Position numbers and translations under genes: made by a program. Shown here piece after piece: positions 15,974 through 24,587 of a stretch of DNA of 32,510 bases. The stretch lies in assembly GCA_947448525.1 (NCBI GenBank), contig CANFNV010000018.1, positions 1-32,510 of the forward strand, written 5' to 3'. Numbering within the stretch: the first letter of the stretch is position 1; every line of letters starts with the position of its first letter. Below the pieces are notes generated by a model. The model worked only from the letters and a program-made list of their open reading frames with translations, made no database searches and had not been told where the DNA came from. This DNA is from Flavobacteriaceae bacterium. Its GTDB lineage: Bacteria > Bacteroidota > Bacteroidia > Flavobacteriales > Flavobacteriaceae.

Positions 15974-16570
15974 TTATTTCAATCCCAAACGAGATTTTAG
16001 TTTAAGAAATAAGAGTGCAATTGTAAAAGCTTTATCTGTTGTTGAAGTTCGTTCCGCTTTTGTTATTTTATAAAAACTTGCGAGTTCATCCAATGAAATT
16101 TTTTTCTCATTATTGTCCTGTAGTTTTTTATACATCACTTCGATATCTAAAGCTTCATTTTTAAGTCTTCCACAACCCAATCTTTCCAATGCTTCATTAA
16201 TCATTTCTATTTCAAAGTTGATTCGATGCCCTACTAATGTTGAGTTTCCAATATAATTAATGAAAAATTCTAATGCTTGAACTTCAGACAATTTTGGTTG
16301 CTCTGATTCCAAAAGAAAATCACTTGGCAGATCATTATCATGAAGGAATTTATATTGCGGAATAGTTGCTTCAAACAAATCTCCAATCAGAATGTTATCA
16401 TTTACAACAGCAAGAGCGCCAAAAGAAAGAATTACATCTTTTTTCGGATTTAAACCAGTAGCATCAATGCTTAATGTAACGTATCGGTCGCTTTTTTTAT
16501 CAAATTTAGATAAATAAACTTTCCAAAATTCAGGATGTGCTTTGTTTATATTTTTTATCCAATCAATCAT
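15974..16570 (-). CDS. DEDD exonuclease-fold protein with degenerate active site
   Basis: The 198-residue protein follows the DnaQ/PolC epsilon 3'-5' exonuclease fold: first strand with SIDATGLNPKKDVILSFGA (about 34-52), VGHRINFEIEMI (about 113-124), an Asp near 142, and a final TTDKAFTIALLFLKL helix. The usual metal-binding D-x-E is S34-I-D36, the HxxxFD Asp is Glu120, and the catalytic His five residues before Asp179 is Arg174. Activity is therefore doubtful. The gene begins 2 bases after the stop of the upstream DUF294 gene, a pairing I also associate with proteobacterial genomes, so the two products probably act together. It could be a nucleotide-binding partner instead of a nuclease. Confidence 0.85.
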   Translation of the reverse strand: MIDWIKNINKAHPEFWKVYLSKFDKKSDRYVTLSIDATGLNPKKDVILSFGALAVVNDNILIGDLFEATIPQYKFLHDNDLPSDFLLESEQPKLSEVQALEFFINYIGNSTLVGHRINFEIEMINEALERLGCGRLKNEALDIEVMYKKLQDNNEKKISLDELASFYKITKAERTSTTDKAFTIALLFLKLKSRLGLK

Positions 16571-16572
16571 GA

Positions 16573-18483
16573 TTATGAAAATTGTGTCAATTGAAACCGA
16601 TCTTTAATCAAATCCTCTAATTCTCGCATTGGCATTAGGGCATTTTTTAGTTTTTCTTTATCCACTTTACTCAGTTCATCCAAATTTATAAACTGTCCCG
16701 AACTATCATTTTTTAACCCTTCTAGTGTTCTAAATTTAGATAATATTAAAAAAGCTTCTGCACAATTAAGGTATGTTTCAGAATATTTAGGATCAATCAT
16801 TGCTAACTGTTTGAATCTCAAATAGGTGCTATTAATCCCTTTAATATTATTATTTAAAACCATCAATCGAGCGCTATCAATTAATGGCATTAAAGCCCTT
16901 GTTTTTATGTCAAATTTTGCTTTATGTTCGCCATCATCTTCTAAAATAAATTTTTTAAAGAAGTTTAACGATGCTGGTTTTTTAAGTGCATCGTTTCCAA
17001 GATAATCAAAGAAAAGAGCATTATTTTTGGAGTTTTTAAAAATGACATCGGTCATAGCATCTTCAATTTTTTGTTCTCCAAAAGCAATTTCATAATCAAA
17101 AAATACACTGCTTATTTCATTAGATTTTTCACCTGGAGTGTTTATCCAATTGTTGTATTGTTTAGTCCAGTCTGTCAATGATTTACACCATAACATATTG
17201 CTAGCCATGTGTCCATATAAACAATTGTTGTATCCCACTTTTTCTAATGTTGAAGTAGCTTTTTTAGCCAACTTTAAAAAGTAATCTTTAACATCGCGAT
17301 ATTTATCGGCAGAGACATCTTCAAATATCAAAATACTATCCTGATCGGTTAATAACAATTGTTCTTTGCGTCCCTGACTTCCAATGCTTAACCAAGCAAA
17401 ACGAGCAGGAGGAGAGCCCAAATCTAAAATTGCTTGTTCTACAGCTCTTTTTACAATGGCAAGTGTTATTTCGCCAGCAATACTATTGATATGAGTAATT
17501 GGAATATTTTTATTAAGAGACGATTGAATAATATCGGCTAATTTGTCACGAACTAATTTAAGTTCTTTAGCATTTTGAGAACGCTTGATTTCTTTCAACA
17601 AAACTCCAGGATTATTGGCTTGAGCTACAACCAAATCATGCTCAGAAATAATTCCTTTTACATCAGACTTGTCAGTTCCATCATAAGTAACGCATAAATG
17701 AGAAACACCGTGTTTTAGCATCACCAATTGGGCCTCAGCAACAGATATGTTTTCAGTAACAGTTATGACCGGTGACACCATTATCTTATCAATGGTATTT
17801 GAAAAAGCTACACGACCTGTAGCTACTTTAGATCTAAAATCTTTATCGGTAACAATTCCAACTGGATAACTATTCTCTGTGATTAATATACTGTCCAACA
17901 TATTGTCTGTAACCAATTGTGCGGCATCTTTTATACTAGTTATAGTATTAATTTTTAACGGTGTTTTATTGTAAGTTAATGATTGAAAATACAACATATC
18001 AGATTGATTGTCAGAATAACCTGAATTATCCGATATTAAACTATGATCTTTATCTAAATTACCTTTTGTGTTTGTAGCAAAACTTTCTAATAAGAAATTT
18101 AAAACTTCTGAATTTTGTGAAACAAAGGGTTTAAAAGCTGCAATAGGGATTGCATAAACAACGCTTTCTTCGCGTGCTTTGGCAGTCATTTGGTAATTAT
18201 TTTTGGCAAAAAAGGGTCTCAATCCAAAAATATCTCCAGCATAACATTTGTTCAAAAGTGTTTCCTCAGCATCTGATATTACCGTTAAATGAATTACGCC
18301 AGAAGCCACCACATAAAAAGAATCGTGTAAAACATCATTGATTTGGAATAATGATTTATGTTTTTCTAAATTGATGACACGAATTGTATTTACAATTTTT
18401 ATTAGATCATCAAAAGAAAGATAATTAAAGGGTTCGTATTCTTTTAAAAAATCGGCTACGCGCTTTGAAATAACATTTGTCAT
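16573..18483 (-). CDS. DUF294 nucleotidyltransferase-like protein with cNMP-binding and CBS domains
   Basis: This 636-residue cytoplasmic protein has an N-terminal cyclic-nucleotide-binding-like beta roll (about 10-130, YAGDIFGLRPFF near 81-92), two CBS repeats (about 175-290, TDKDFRSKVATG and EHDLVVAQ), a GlnD-like DUF294 nucleotidyltransferase domain with GSQGRKE at 368-374 and TDQD at 379-382, and a DUF294 C-terminal helical domain (about 480-630). The NTase motif retains both carboxylates, so it may be active. The architecture suggests a nucleotide- or adenylate-sensing enzyme that modifies a protein or small molecule; the substrate is unknown. It is the first gene of a two-gene operon with the exonuclease-fold protein. 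Confidence 0.93.
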   Translation of the reverse strand: MTNVISKRVADFLKEYEPFNYLSFDDLIKIVNTIRVINLEKHKSLFQINDVLHDSFYVVASGVIHLTVISDAEETLLNKCYAGDIFGLRPFFAKNNYQMTAKAREESVVYAIPIAAFKPFVSQNSEVLNFLLESFATNTKGNLDKDHSLISDNSGYSDNQSDMLYFQSLTYNKTPLKINTITSIKDAAQLVTDNMLDSILITENSYPVGIVTDKDFRSKVATGRVAFSNTIDKIMVSPVITVTENISVAEAQLVMLKHGVSHLCVTYDGTDKSDVKGIISEHDLVVAQANNPGVLLKEIKRSQNAKELKLVRDKLADIIQSSLNKNIPITHINSIAGEITLAIVKRAVEQAILDLGSPPARFAWLSIGSQGRKEQLLLTDQDSILIFEDVSADKYRDVKDYFLKLAKKATSTLEKVGYNNCLYGHMASNMLWCKSLTDWTKQYNNWINTPGEKSNEISSVFFDYEIAFGEQKIEDAMTDVIFKNSKNNALFFDYLGNDALKKPASLNFFKKFILEDDGEHKAKFDIKTRALMPLIDSARLMVLNNNIKGINSTYLRFKQLAMIDPKYSETYLNCAEAFLILSKFRTLEGLKNDSSGQFINLDELSKVDKEKLKNALMPMRELEDLIKDRFQLTQFS

Positions 18484-18528
18484 ATATATCTGATAATTTT
18501 ATAAAATTATAAAAAATACAGCAAAGAG

Positions 18529-18536
18529 CAAAAATA
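18529..18536 (-). promoter_or_regulatory. Candidate -7 element for the DUF294 operon
   Basis: The minus strand reads TATTTTTG 46 bases upstream of the DUF294 ATG, fitting TAnnTTTG. The surrounding 212-base gap (18484-18695) otherwise holds only AT-rich sequence and the hairpin at 18661-18690. Confidence 0.4.
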
Positions 18537-18660
18537 TAAAAGAGAAAGATTTTAACTTTTTTACTAGGTCTCTATTTTATTTTAACAAATACAATTTAAA
18601 TGAACTATAATTTATATTATGTAAAATAGAAAATTTCGACAACAGGAATTTAAATATCAA

Positions 18661-18690
18661 CATAAAGTCCCAATTTCTTGCGACTTTATG
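18661..18690 (-). terminator. Hairpin after the M13 peptidase gene
   Basis: CATAAAGTC and GACTTTATG form a perfect 9-bp stem with a 12-base loop, 5 bases past the peptidase stop. In the minus direction it is followed by TTGATATTTAAATT, a weak U-rich tail, so this is a plausible but not ideal terminator. Confidence 0.55.
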
Positions 18691-18695
18691 CCTTC

Positions 18696-20729
18696 TTACC
18701 ATATTGTGACACGCAACGAATCCGGTTGATACATCGGACTTCCCGGTTTGATATTAAATGCTTTGTGAAATTCGGGAACGTTGGCTAAAGGACCGTTAAT
18801 TCTAAATTGCGCCGGTGAATGTACATCCATCATAACTTGTTGCAACAACGATTTCTCGGTCGCATTTACCATCCAAGCATATCCATAAGCCAAGAAATAA
18901 CGTTTTTCAGGTGTCAGTCCGCTAATTATTTCTTTAGTTTTGAATTGTTTAGTTTTCTTAAACGCTTCAAATCCCATTACAACTCCACCTAAATCGGCAA
19001 TGTTTTCACCTTGTGTGGCTTCACCATTAATATTTTTATCTCCAATTTTATATTTACTGAATTGATCAACAATCAACTTGGTTTTTGCTTTAAATTTAGC
19101 ATAATCTTCTTTGGTCCACCAATTATTTAGGTTTCCTTTATCGTCATACTGACTTCCTTGATCATCAAATCCGTGTGTGATCTCATGACCAAAGGTGGAA
19201 CCTCCAATAATACCATACAAAATAGCATCGTCGGGCATTCTTCCTTCAAATCCTGGCACAATAATATTACAGGCCGGTACACAAATTTCATTATTACTCG
19301 GATTGTAATACGCATTATACGTTTGTGGATACATGCCCCACTCTGTTCTATCAACGGGTTTTCCATATTTATTAATCATGTAATTGTAACTCCATTGGTT
19401 CACAGCCATCACATTTTTACAATAGGATTTATTGTCAATAGTTACCGAACTCATGTCTTTCCATTTGTCTGGATACCCTACTTTCATTACAATTTTGCTC
19501 AATTTATTAAGGGCTTTTACTTTAGTTTCCGCACTCATCCAATCTAATTTTTTAATGCGTTCGGCATATACATCACGAATGTTGTTTCCTATTTCTAATA
19601 ACTTTTCTTTGGTGCCTTTTGGTAAATATTCTTCTATGTAAACCTGTCCGATAAGTTCTCCTAAAGAACCGTCTGTTTGTTCTACAATTCGTTTCCAACG
19701 TGGTTTTTGTTCCTTAATTCCACTCATCACCGAACTAAAGAAATAGAAATTTTGGTTTTCAATGTCTTTACTCAAATAACTAGCATATGTATTGTATAAA
19801 TCCCATTTCAAATAGGTTTTCCAATCGGCAACTGAATAGTTTTTTATTGTTGCATTCAGTGCTTTAAAAAACTCGGGTTGCCCAACAATAACAGTGTCAG
19901 CATTTTTGATATTCAAATTAACAAGCATGATTTTCCAATCAATATTTGGAGTCATTTTATTCAACTCAGCGACGGACATTTTGTTGTAGTTTTTAATAGG
20001 ATCTCGAAGTGCTTCTATTTTTCTACTACTCTTAGCTAATTCGGATTCTATCTTCAAAATTAAACTAGCATTAGCTGCCGATTTCTCTTTATTTTCTCCT
20101 GTCAATTCGAAAATTCTAGCCACATGTTTTGGATATTCAGCTCTGATTTTTTTAGTGTTATCATCATTTTCAAAATAATAATCCCGTTGTCCAAGTCCTA
20201 AACCACCTTGAGCTAAAAATAACGCATTTTTTGAACTAATTTTATCATCTTGTCCTACATAAAATCCAAATGCTGGCGAACCTTGAATAGTGTGTAAATA
20301 AGCAATTGTTTTTAGTAAACTGGTTAAATCTTTAACGGCATCAATCTTAGCAATTTCCCTTTTTAATGGTGTAATTCCTACTTTATTAATAGTTATTGAA
20401 TCCATTCCAGAAGCATAGAAATCCCCAATTTTTTGTTTGTTACTTCCTTTATCGGCATAGGCTTCCGCAGATTTAATACAGATGGATTTAATTTGATTGT
20501 TTATAGTGTCTTGGATCGTACGGAAAATTCCGTTGCTTTTTTCTGAAGAAGGAATTGGATGTTGCTTAAACCATCCGTTATTAGCATATTTAAAAAAATC
20601 TTCTGATGGATTTACTGTGGTATCTCTGTTTGTGATTAATGGGTCAACAACTTGATTTTTGTTTTTATTACAACTCATTATGCTTAACGTAACTAATGAT
20701 AGCAAAGTAATTTTACGAATAATTTTCAT
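18696..20729 (-). CDS. M13 family zinc metallopeptidase, predicted lipoprotein
   Basis: This is a neprilysin/PepO-type endopeptidase of 677 residues. A lipoprotein signal (MKIIRKITLLSLVTLSIMSC) places Cys20 as the lipidated residue, so it is anchored in an envelope membrane. The catalytic zinc motif HEITH is at 515-519, the third ligand Glu575 in GENIADLGG, and the substrate-binding NAYYNP at 472-477. The start of the domain, NPSEDFFKYANNGWF (about 40-54), is typical. The C terminus ends in VTIW and so lacks the family's usual CxxW-type cysteine. The role is probably degradation of oligopeptides in the periplasm. It is a single gene, divergent from porX. Confidence 0.95.
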   Translation of the reverse strand: MKIIRKITLLSLVTLSIMSCNKNKNQVVDPLITNRDTTVNPSEDFFKYANNGWFKQHPIPSSEKSNGIFRTIQDTINNQIKSICIKSAEAYADKGSNKQKIGDFYASGMDSITINKVGITPLKREIAKIDAVKDLTSLLKTIAYLHTIQGSPAFGFYVGQDDKISSKNALFLAQGGLGLGQRDYYFENDDNTKKIRAEYPKHVARIFELTGENKEKSAANASLILKIESELAKSSRKIEALRDPIKNYNKMSVAELNKMTPNIDWKIMLVNLNIKNADTVIVGQPEFFKALNATIKNYSVADWKTYLKWDLYNTYASYLSKDIENQNFYFFSSVMSGIKEQKPRWKRIVEQTDGSLGELIGQVYIEEYLPKGTKEKLLEIGNNIRDVYAERIKKLDWMSAETKVKALNKLSKIVMKVGYPDKWKDMSSVTIDNKSYCKNVMAVNQWSYNYMINKYGKPVDRTEWGMYPQTYNAYYNPSNNEICVPACNIIVPGFEGRMPDDAILYGIIGGSTFGHEITHGFDDQGSQYDDKGNLNNWWTKEDYAKFKAKTKLIVDQFSKYKIGDKNINGEATQGENIADLGGVVMGFEAFKKTKQFKTKEIISGLTPEKRYFLAYGYAWMVNATEKSLLQQVMMDVHSPAQFRINGPLANVPEFHKAFNIKPGSPMYQPDSLRVTIW

Positions 20730-20772
20730 TTAGTATGGATTTAATTTATGATTATTTGATTAAAAATACATC

Positions 20773-20780
20773 CAAAACTA
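20773..20780 (-). promoter_or_regulatory. Candidate -7 element for the M13 peptidase
   Basis: TAGTTTTG on the minus strand lies 43 bases upstream of the peptidase ATG and matches TAnnTTTG. The porX side of this 143-base divergent gap shows only a near match, TAAATTGC at 20846-20853. Confidence 0.45.
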
Positions 20781-20872
20781 ATGAATTTTATTCTAAACAT
20801 AATTTATTTACAATAATTTTGGCACTTTCAACGTTTTATAAATTGTAAATTGCACCGATAAATTAAATAATC

Positions 20873-22435
20873 ATGGATACTATCAAAATACTTTGGGTTG
20901 ACGATGAAATTGACTTGTTAAAACCGCATATCATTTTTCTTGAAAAAAAGAATTACAAAGTCACCACTTGCAACAACGGACGTGATGCAGTTGATATTTT
21001 TGCAGAAAATAATTTTGATATTGTTTTCCTTGATGAAAACATGCCTGGAATGAGTGGTTTGGAAACGCTTGCCGAAATTAAAGAGAAAAAATCTTCTACG
21101 CCCGTAATTATGATTACCAAGAGTGAAGAAGAATATATTATGGAAGAAGCAATTGGCTCTAAAATTGCCGATTATTTGATTAAACCTGTGAATCCAAATC
21201 AAATTTTATTGAGTTTAAAAAAGAATTTAGACCATTCCCGATTAATTTCAGAGAAAACAACTTTAGATTATCAAAAGGAATTTCGAAAAATTGCTATGGA
21301 ATTGGCTATGGTAAATTCTTTTGAAGATTGGATAGAATTGTATAAGAGACTAATTTTCTGGGAATTACAATTAGAAAATATTGAAGACACTAATTTAATT
21401 GATATTTTAGAATCTCAGAAAGTAGAAGCCAATTCACAGTTCGGGAAATTTATTGAACGAAATTATGAAGATTGGTTCGATCCTAAAACGGATAAATCAG
21501 ACAAACCTATTCAGTCACATACTTTATTCCGTGAATTAGTTGTCCCGGAGCTGGTTAAAAAAGATAAACCAATCCTATTTGTTGTGATTGATAATCTTCG
21601 ATATGACCAATGGAAAACCATGGAAAACACCATCAACAATTACTATAAATTAGAAAAAGAAATTCCGTATTATGCGAGTTTGCCAACAGCAACACAATAT
21701 GCGAGGAATTCTATTTTTTCTGGCTTAATGCCTTTAGAGATGGAAAAACAATTTCCACAATATTGGAAAAATGATGTGGATGAAGGTGGAAAAAATTTGT
21801 ATGAAGCCGAGTTTTTAACTGCTCATTTAAAACGATTAGGATTGAATATCAAACAAGATTATTTCAAAATAACCAATTTGGCTGGAGGAAAAAAATTAGC
21901 CGAAAACTTTAAATCATTAAAGGATAATAATCTTGTTACGGTTGTTTACAATTTTGTTGACATGCTTTCACATGCAAAAACCGAAATGGATGTGGTTAAA
22001 GAACTAGCTTCTGATGACAAGGCATACCGCTCCTTAACATTGAGTTGGTTCAAGAATTCGCCTCTTTTAGATATCATCCAACAAGCACAGAAATTAGGTT
22101 TTAAATTAATTATTACAACCGATCACGGAACTATCAATGTAAAAAATGCCAGTAAAGTAATTGGTGATAAAAACACCAGTTTGAACTTGAGGTATAAAAC
22201 AGGTCGTAGTTTGACTTATGAAGATAAAGAGGTTTATGCTATTAAAGAACCTAAAAAGATTGGTTTGCCTTCAATAAATATGAGTTCTTCTTATATTTTT
22301 GCAAAGAATGATTTTTTTCTAGCATACGTAAATAATTATAATCATTATGTAAGTTATTACCGAAATACGTACCAACATGGTGGAATTTCATTAGAAGAAA
22401 TGATTGTACCTTTTTTAGTGTTTAATCCGAGATAA
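20873..22435 (+). CDS. porX: PorX: response regulator with PglZ phosphatase-like effector domain
   Basis: This 520-residue protein has an N-terminal CheY-like receiver (about 1-120) with acidic pocket D10-D11, phosphoacceptor Asp54 in VFLDENMPG, Thr/Lys in MITKSE and LIKPVNP, then a helical linker and a C-terminal PglZ alkaline-phosphatase superfamily domain (about 200-520). In the latter, VVIDNLRYDQW, SLPTATQYARNSIFSG (nucleophile region, Thr272/Thr274), DMLSHAK and TTDHGT carry metal and nucleophile residues. In Porphyromonas and Flavobacterium, PorX with sensor PorY controls the type IX secretion system, and the effector domain has been shown to cleave cyclic oligonucleotides. No porY or por/gld genes are near. 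It is followed 8 bases later by tsaE. Confidence 0.95.
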   Translation: MDTIKILWVDDEIDLLKPHIIFLEKKNYKVTTCNNGRDAVDIFAENNFDIVFLDENMPGMSGLETLAEIKEKKSSTPVIMITKSEEEYIMEEAIGSKIADYLIKPVNPNQILLSLKKNLDHSRLISEKTTLDYQKEFRKIAMELAMVNSFEDWIELYKRLIFWELQLENIEDTNLIDILESQKVEANSQFGKFIERNYEDWFDPKTDKSDKPIQSHTLFRELVVPELVKKDKPILFVVIDNLRYDQWKTMENTINNYYKLEKEIPYYASLPTATQYARNSIFSGLMPLEMEKQFPQYWKNDVDEGGKNLYEAEFLTAHLKRLGLNIKQDYFKITNLAGGKKLAENFKSLKDNNLVTVVYNFVDMLSHAKTEMDVVKELASDDKAYRSLTLSWFKNSPLLDIIQQAQKLGFKLIITTDHGTINVKNASKVIGDKNTSLNLRYKTGRSLTYEDKEVYAIKEPKKIGLPSINMSSSYIFAKNDFFLAYVNNYNHYVSYYRNTYQHGGISLEEMIVPFLVFNPR

Positions 22436-22443
22436 TTAATGAA

Positions 22444-22851
22444 ATGGAAATTATATTTTCACTTGATGAAATAAAAAATGTAGCCACAAAAATTCTATCT
22501 GAAAATCCAAATAAAGTAATTTTATTTAATGGAACTATGGGAGTTGGAAAGACTACATTAATAAAAGAATTAGCCAAATTGCTTGGTGTAAATGAAGTGA
22601 CTTCAAGTCCAACCTTCTCTTTAGTTAATGAATATCAAGCAAATGATAATCAGTACGTTTATCATTTTGATGTGTATCGTTTAAAAGATGAGATTGAGGC
22701 ATTAGATATGGGTATTGATGAATATTTATATTCTGGAAATTGGTGCTTTATTGAATGGGCTGAAAACATTCCAAGTTTAATTCCAGAAATCCATTCCATT
22801 ATTAAAATTGAATTACTTACTGACGGAAAAAGATGGTTGAATTTAAGTTAA
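22444..22851 (+). CDS. tsaE: tRNA threonylcarbamoyladenosine biosynthesis ATPase TsaE
   Basis: This is a small P-loop ATPase of 135 residues with Walker A GTMGVGKTT (30-38), the family segment TSSPTFSLVNEY (53-64), HFDVYRL and CFIEWAENIP. TsaE drives turnover of the TsaB-TsaD complex that makes t6A at position 37 of ANN-decoding tRNAs. Size and motifs are normal. It starts 8 bases after porX and is probably co-transcribed. The downstream gene has its own promoter candidate at the tsaE 3' end. Confidence 0.95.
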   Translation: MEIIFSLDEIKNVATKILSENPNKVILFNGTMGVGKTTLIKELAKLLGVNEVTSSPTFSLVNEYQANDNQYVYHFDVYRLKDEIEALDMGIDEYLYSGNWCFIEWAENIPSLIPEIHSIIKIELLTDGKRWLNLS

Positions 22852-22868
22852 CAGTGGTAATAAATTTG
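22837..22868 (+). promoter_or_regulatory. Candidate promoter for the alanine dehydrogenase-family gene
   Basis: TTG (22837-22839) is followed after 21 bases by TAAATTTG (22861-22868), close to the TTTG-N19-21-TAnnTTTG pattern. The -33 part lies in the last codons of tsaE. The leader to the ATG at 22931 would be about 55 bases. Confidence 0.5.
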
Positions 22869-22930
22869 AATTTCAATTTGTTAATGGTATATAATTTTTC
22901 GTAACTTGTGCGATAATTCATTTGTAACTT

Positions 22931-24127
22931 ATGTCTATTACTACACCTTTTACAAAACAACAATTGCTTCCACAAGAAGAAAAATTAGAAATTGCGCGTC
23001 ATAAAAGTGAACTTTTTATTGGAATTCCAAAAGAAACAAGTTACCAAGAAAGTCGTATTTGTCTTACACCGGATGCCGTTCATTCTTTAACGGCTCACGG
23101 ACATCGCATCATGATGGAAGCTGGAGCAGGAGAAAGTTCTAGTTATAGTGATAAAGAATATAGTGATGCTGGGGCAGAGATTACCAATGACAACCAAAAA
23201 GTATTATCTTGCCCAATGATTTTAAAAGTGGAGCCTCCAACGATGGTTGAGATTGAAATGATGAATCAAAACGCAATCATTATTTCGGCAATACAACTTA
23301 AAACAAGAAAAAAGGAGTACTTTGAAGCACTTACCAAAAAGAAAATCACGGCTTTAGCGTTTGAATTCATCAAAGATGAAGACGGTACTTACCCTGCAGT
23401 AAAATCCTTAAGCGAGATTGCAGGTACGGCATCAATTCTTATTGCAGCTGAATTAATGATAAACAATCAATTTGGAAAAGGGTTGTTATTTGGAAATATT
23501 ACAGGGGTCCCTCCTACTGAAGTAGTTATTTTTGGAGCGGGAACCGTCGGTGAATTTGCCGCAAAAACTGCCGTTGGACTTGGAGCTAGCGTAAAAGTTT
23601 TTGATAATTCCATTACAAAATTACGCCGACTGCAAAACAATTTGAACCATCGTATTTTTACATCAACAATACAACCAAAAGCATTGTTAAAAGCTTTACG
23701 CCGATGTGATGTTGCAATTGGAGCCATGCGAGGAAAAGATAGATGTCCAGTAGTTGTGACTGAAACTATGGTTGAACACATGAAAAAAGGGGCTGTAATT
23801 GTGGATGTCAGTATTGATACCGGAGGTTGCTTTGAAACATCTGAAATCACCACACATGAAAAACCAACTTTTATAAAAAACAATGTAATTCATTATTGCG
23901 TACCCAATATTCCCTCTAGATATTCAAAAACGGCATCGTTATCTATTTCAAATATTATTACTCCTTTTTTATTGCAAATTGCTGAAGATGGTGGTATTGA
24001 AAGTGCTTTAAGATTTAACAAAGGCTTAAAAAATGGTGTTTATTTATATCATGGTATTTTAACAAACAAAGCAATAGGAGATTGGTTCAGCTTGCCGGAT
24101 AGTGATATAAATTTAATTGTTTTTTAA
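22931..24127 (+). CDS. ald: Alanine dehydrogenase family protein (AlaDH/PNT), variant active site
   Basis: This 398-residue protein aligns over its length with alanine dehydrogenase, which interconverts L-alanine and pyruvate with NAD. Seen are FIGIPKETSYQESRICLTP with the substrate-binding Arg, SEIAGTASILIAAEL, the nucleotide-binding VVIFGAGTVGEFAAKTA (about 200-216), VDVSIDTGGCFE with the catalytic-type Asp, and YCVPNIPS. By eye against Mycobacterium tuberculosis Ald, the catalytic Lys of KVKEP is Glu here (KVEPP) and the catalytic His of LHLA is Gln (AIQLK). About 30 residues precede the usual start. I recall the same pattern in other flavobacterial proteins called alanine dehydrogenase, so the name may hide a different reaction. 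It is a single gene. Confidence 0.88.
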   Translation: MSITTPFTKQQLLPQEEKLEIARHKSELFIGIPKETSYQESRICLTPDAVHSLTAHGHRIMMEAGAGESSSYSDKEYSDAGAEITNDNQKVLSCPMILKVEPPTMVEIEMMNQNAIIISAIQLKTRKKEYFEALTKKKITALAFEFIKDEDGTYPAVKSLSEIAGTASILIAAELMINNQFGKGLLFGNITGVPPTEVVIFGAGTVGEFAAKTAVGLGASVKVFDNSITKLRRLQNNLNHRIFTSTIQPKALLKALRRCDVAIGAMRGKDRCPVVVTETMVEHMKKGAVIVDVSIDTGGCFETSEITTHEKPTFIKNNVIHYCVPNIPSRYSKTASLSISNIITPFLLQIAEDGGIESALRFNKGLKNGVYLYHGILTNKAIGDWFSLPDSDINLIVF

Positions 24128-24160
24128 TTTTTTTACCCCTCCTATTTATTGTCTTTAGTT

Positions 24161-24168
24161 TACATTTG
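24161..24168 (+). promoter_or_regulatory. -7 element giving a near-leaderless transcript
   Basis: TACATTTG (TAnnTTTG) ends 9 bases before the ATG at 24178. With a start point 5-8 bases past the element, the mRNA would have almost no 5' leader. This also argues against the TTG at 24166 as a start codon, since it is part of the promoter. Confidence 0.55.
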
Positions 24169-24177
24169 CAAAAAAAA

Positions 24178-24558
24178 ATGAAATTTTATCAGCGTTTTGC
24201 CTACTATTTAATTGGTTTAGTTATTGGATGTTTCTTTGTCGCAGCAGTTTTATCAGGAAAAGATACCCGTTGTAACTATTTTCCAAATGCTAGGGTTTTG
24301 AATGATTTAAGAAATAAACCTTTTAATTATAGTATTGAAGCCTCACGAAAACTTGCGGAAGAATGGATCGACACTATTGATATCAAAAATACGTTAACCT
24401 ATGGCGATGTGAATTTTGATAAAAGCAATGTTTCGTACCAAAAAGGTAAATTATACATTATTGAAGGTCAGACGACCAAAAAAGACACTATAACTTTACG
24501 AGTTATAAATTATCAAAATAAAGCCGTTCTAGAGGATATTATCAGAAAGAAAAAGTAA
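24178..24558 (+). CDS. Membrane-anchored small conserved protein (DUF4258-like)
   Basis: This 126-residue protein has an N-terminal membrane helix (about 7-27, FAYYLIGLVIGCFFVAAVL) followed by a periplasmic or cytoplasmic globular part of about 100 residues. The segment starting DTRCNYFPNARVLNDLRNKPF, the later YGDVNFDKSNVSYQKGKLYIIEG and the C-terminal basic tail resemble proteins annotated as DUF4258 in Flavobacterium; the name is from memory. The function is unknown. I start at ATG 24178; an upstream TTG start is improbable. It is convergent with the cysteine synthase-like gene 27 bases away. Confidence 0.8.
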   Translation: MKFYQRFAYYLIGLVIGCFFVAAVLSGKDTRCNYFPNARVLNDLRNKPFNYSIEASRKLAEEWIDTIDIKNTLTYGDVNFDKSNVSYQKGKLYIIEGQTTKKDTITLRVINYQNKAVLEDIIRKKK

Positions 24559-24587
24559 ATTTTCTTATTAGATTAAAGCAATTTACT
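24554..24587. terminator. Possible shared hairpin between convergent genes
   Basis: AGTAAATT (24554-24561) and AATTTACT (24580-24587) form an 8-bp inverted repeat spanning both stop codons of the convergent pair. It is AT-only apart from one pair and has no strong U tract, so support is weak. Confidence 0.3.

Noticed and set aside
19158..19547. 129-residue plus-strand frame inside the M13 peptidase gene
   Set aside because: It is an antisense frame over the HEITH region; composition is not protein-like.
23467..23883. 138-residue minus-strand frame inside the alanine dehydrogenase-family gene
   Set aside because: It is a shadow of the conserved coding frame; no motif is seen.
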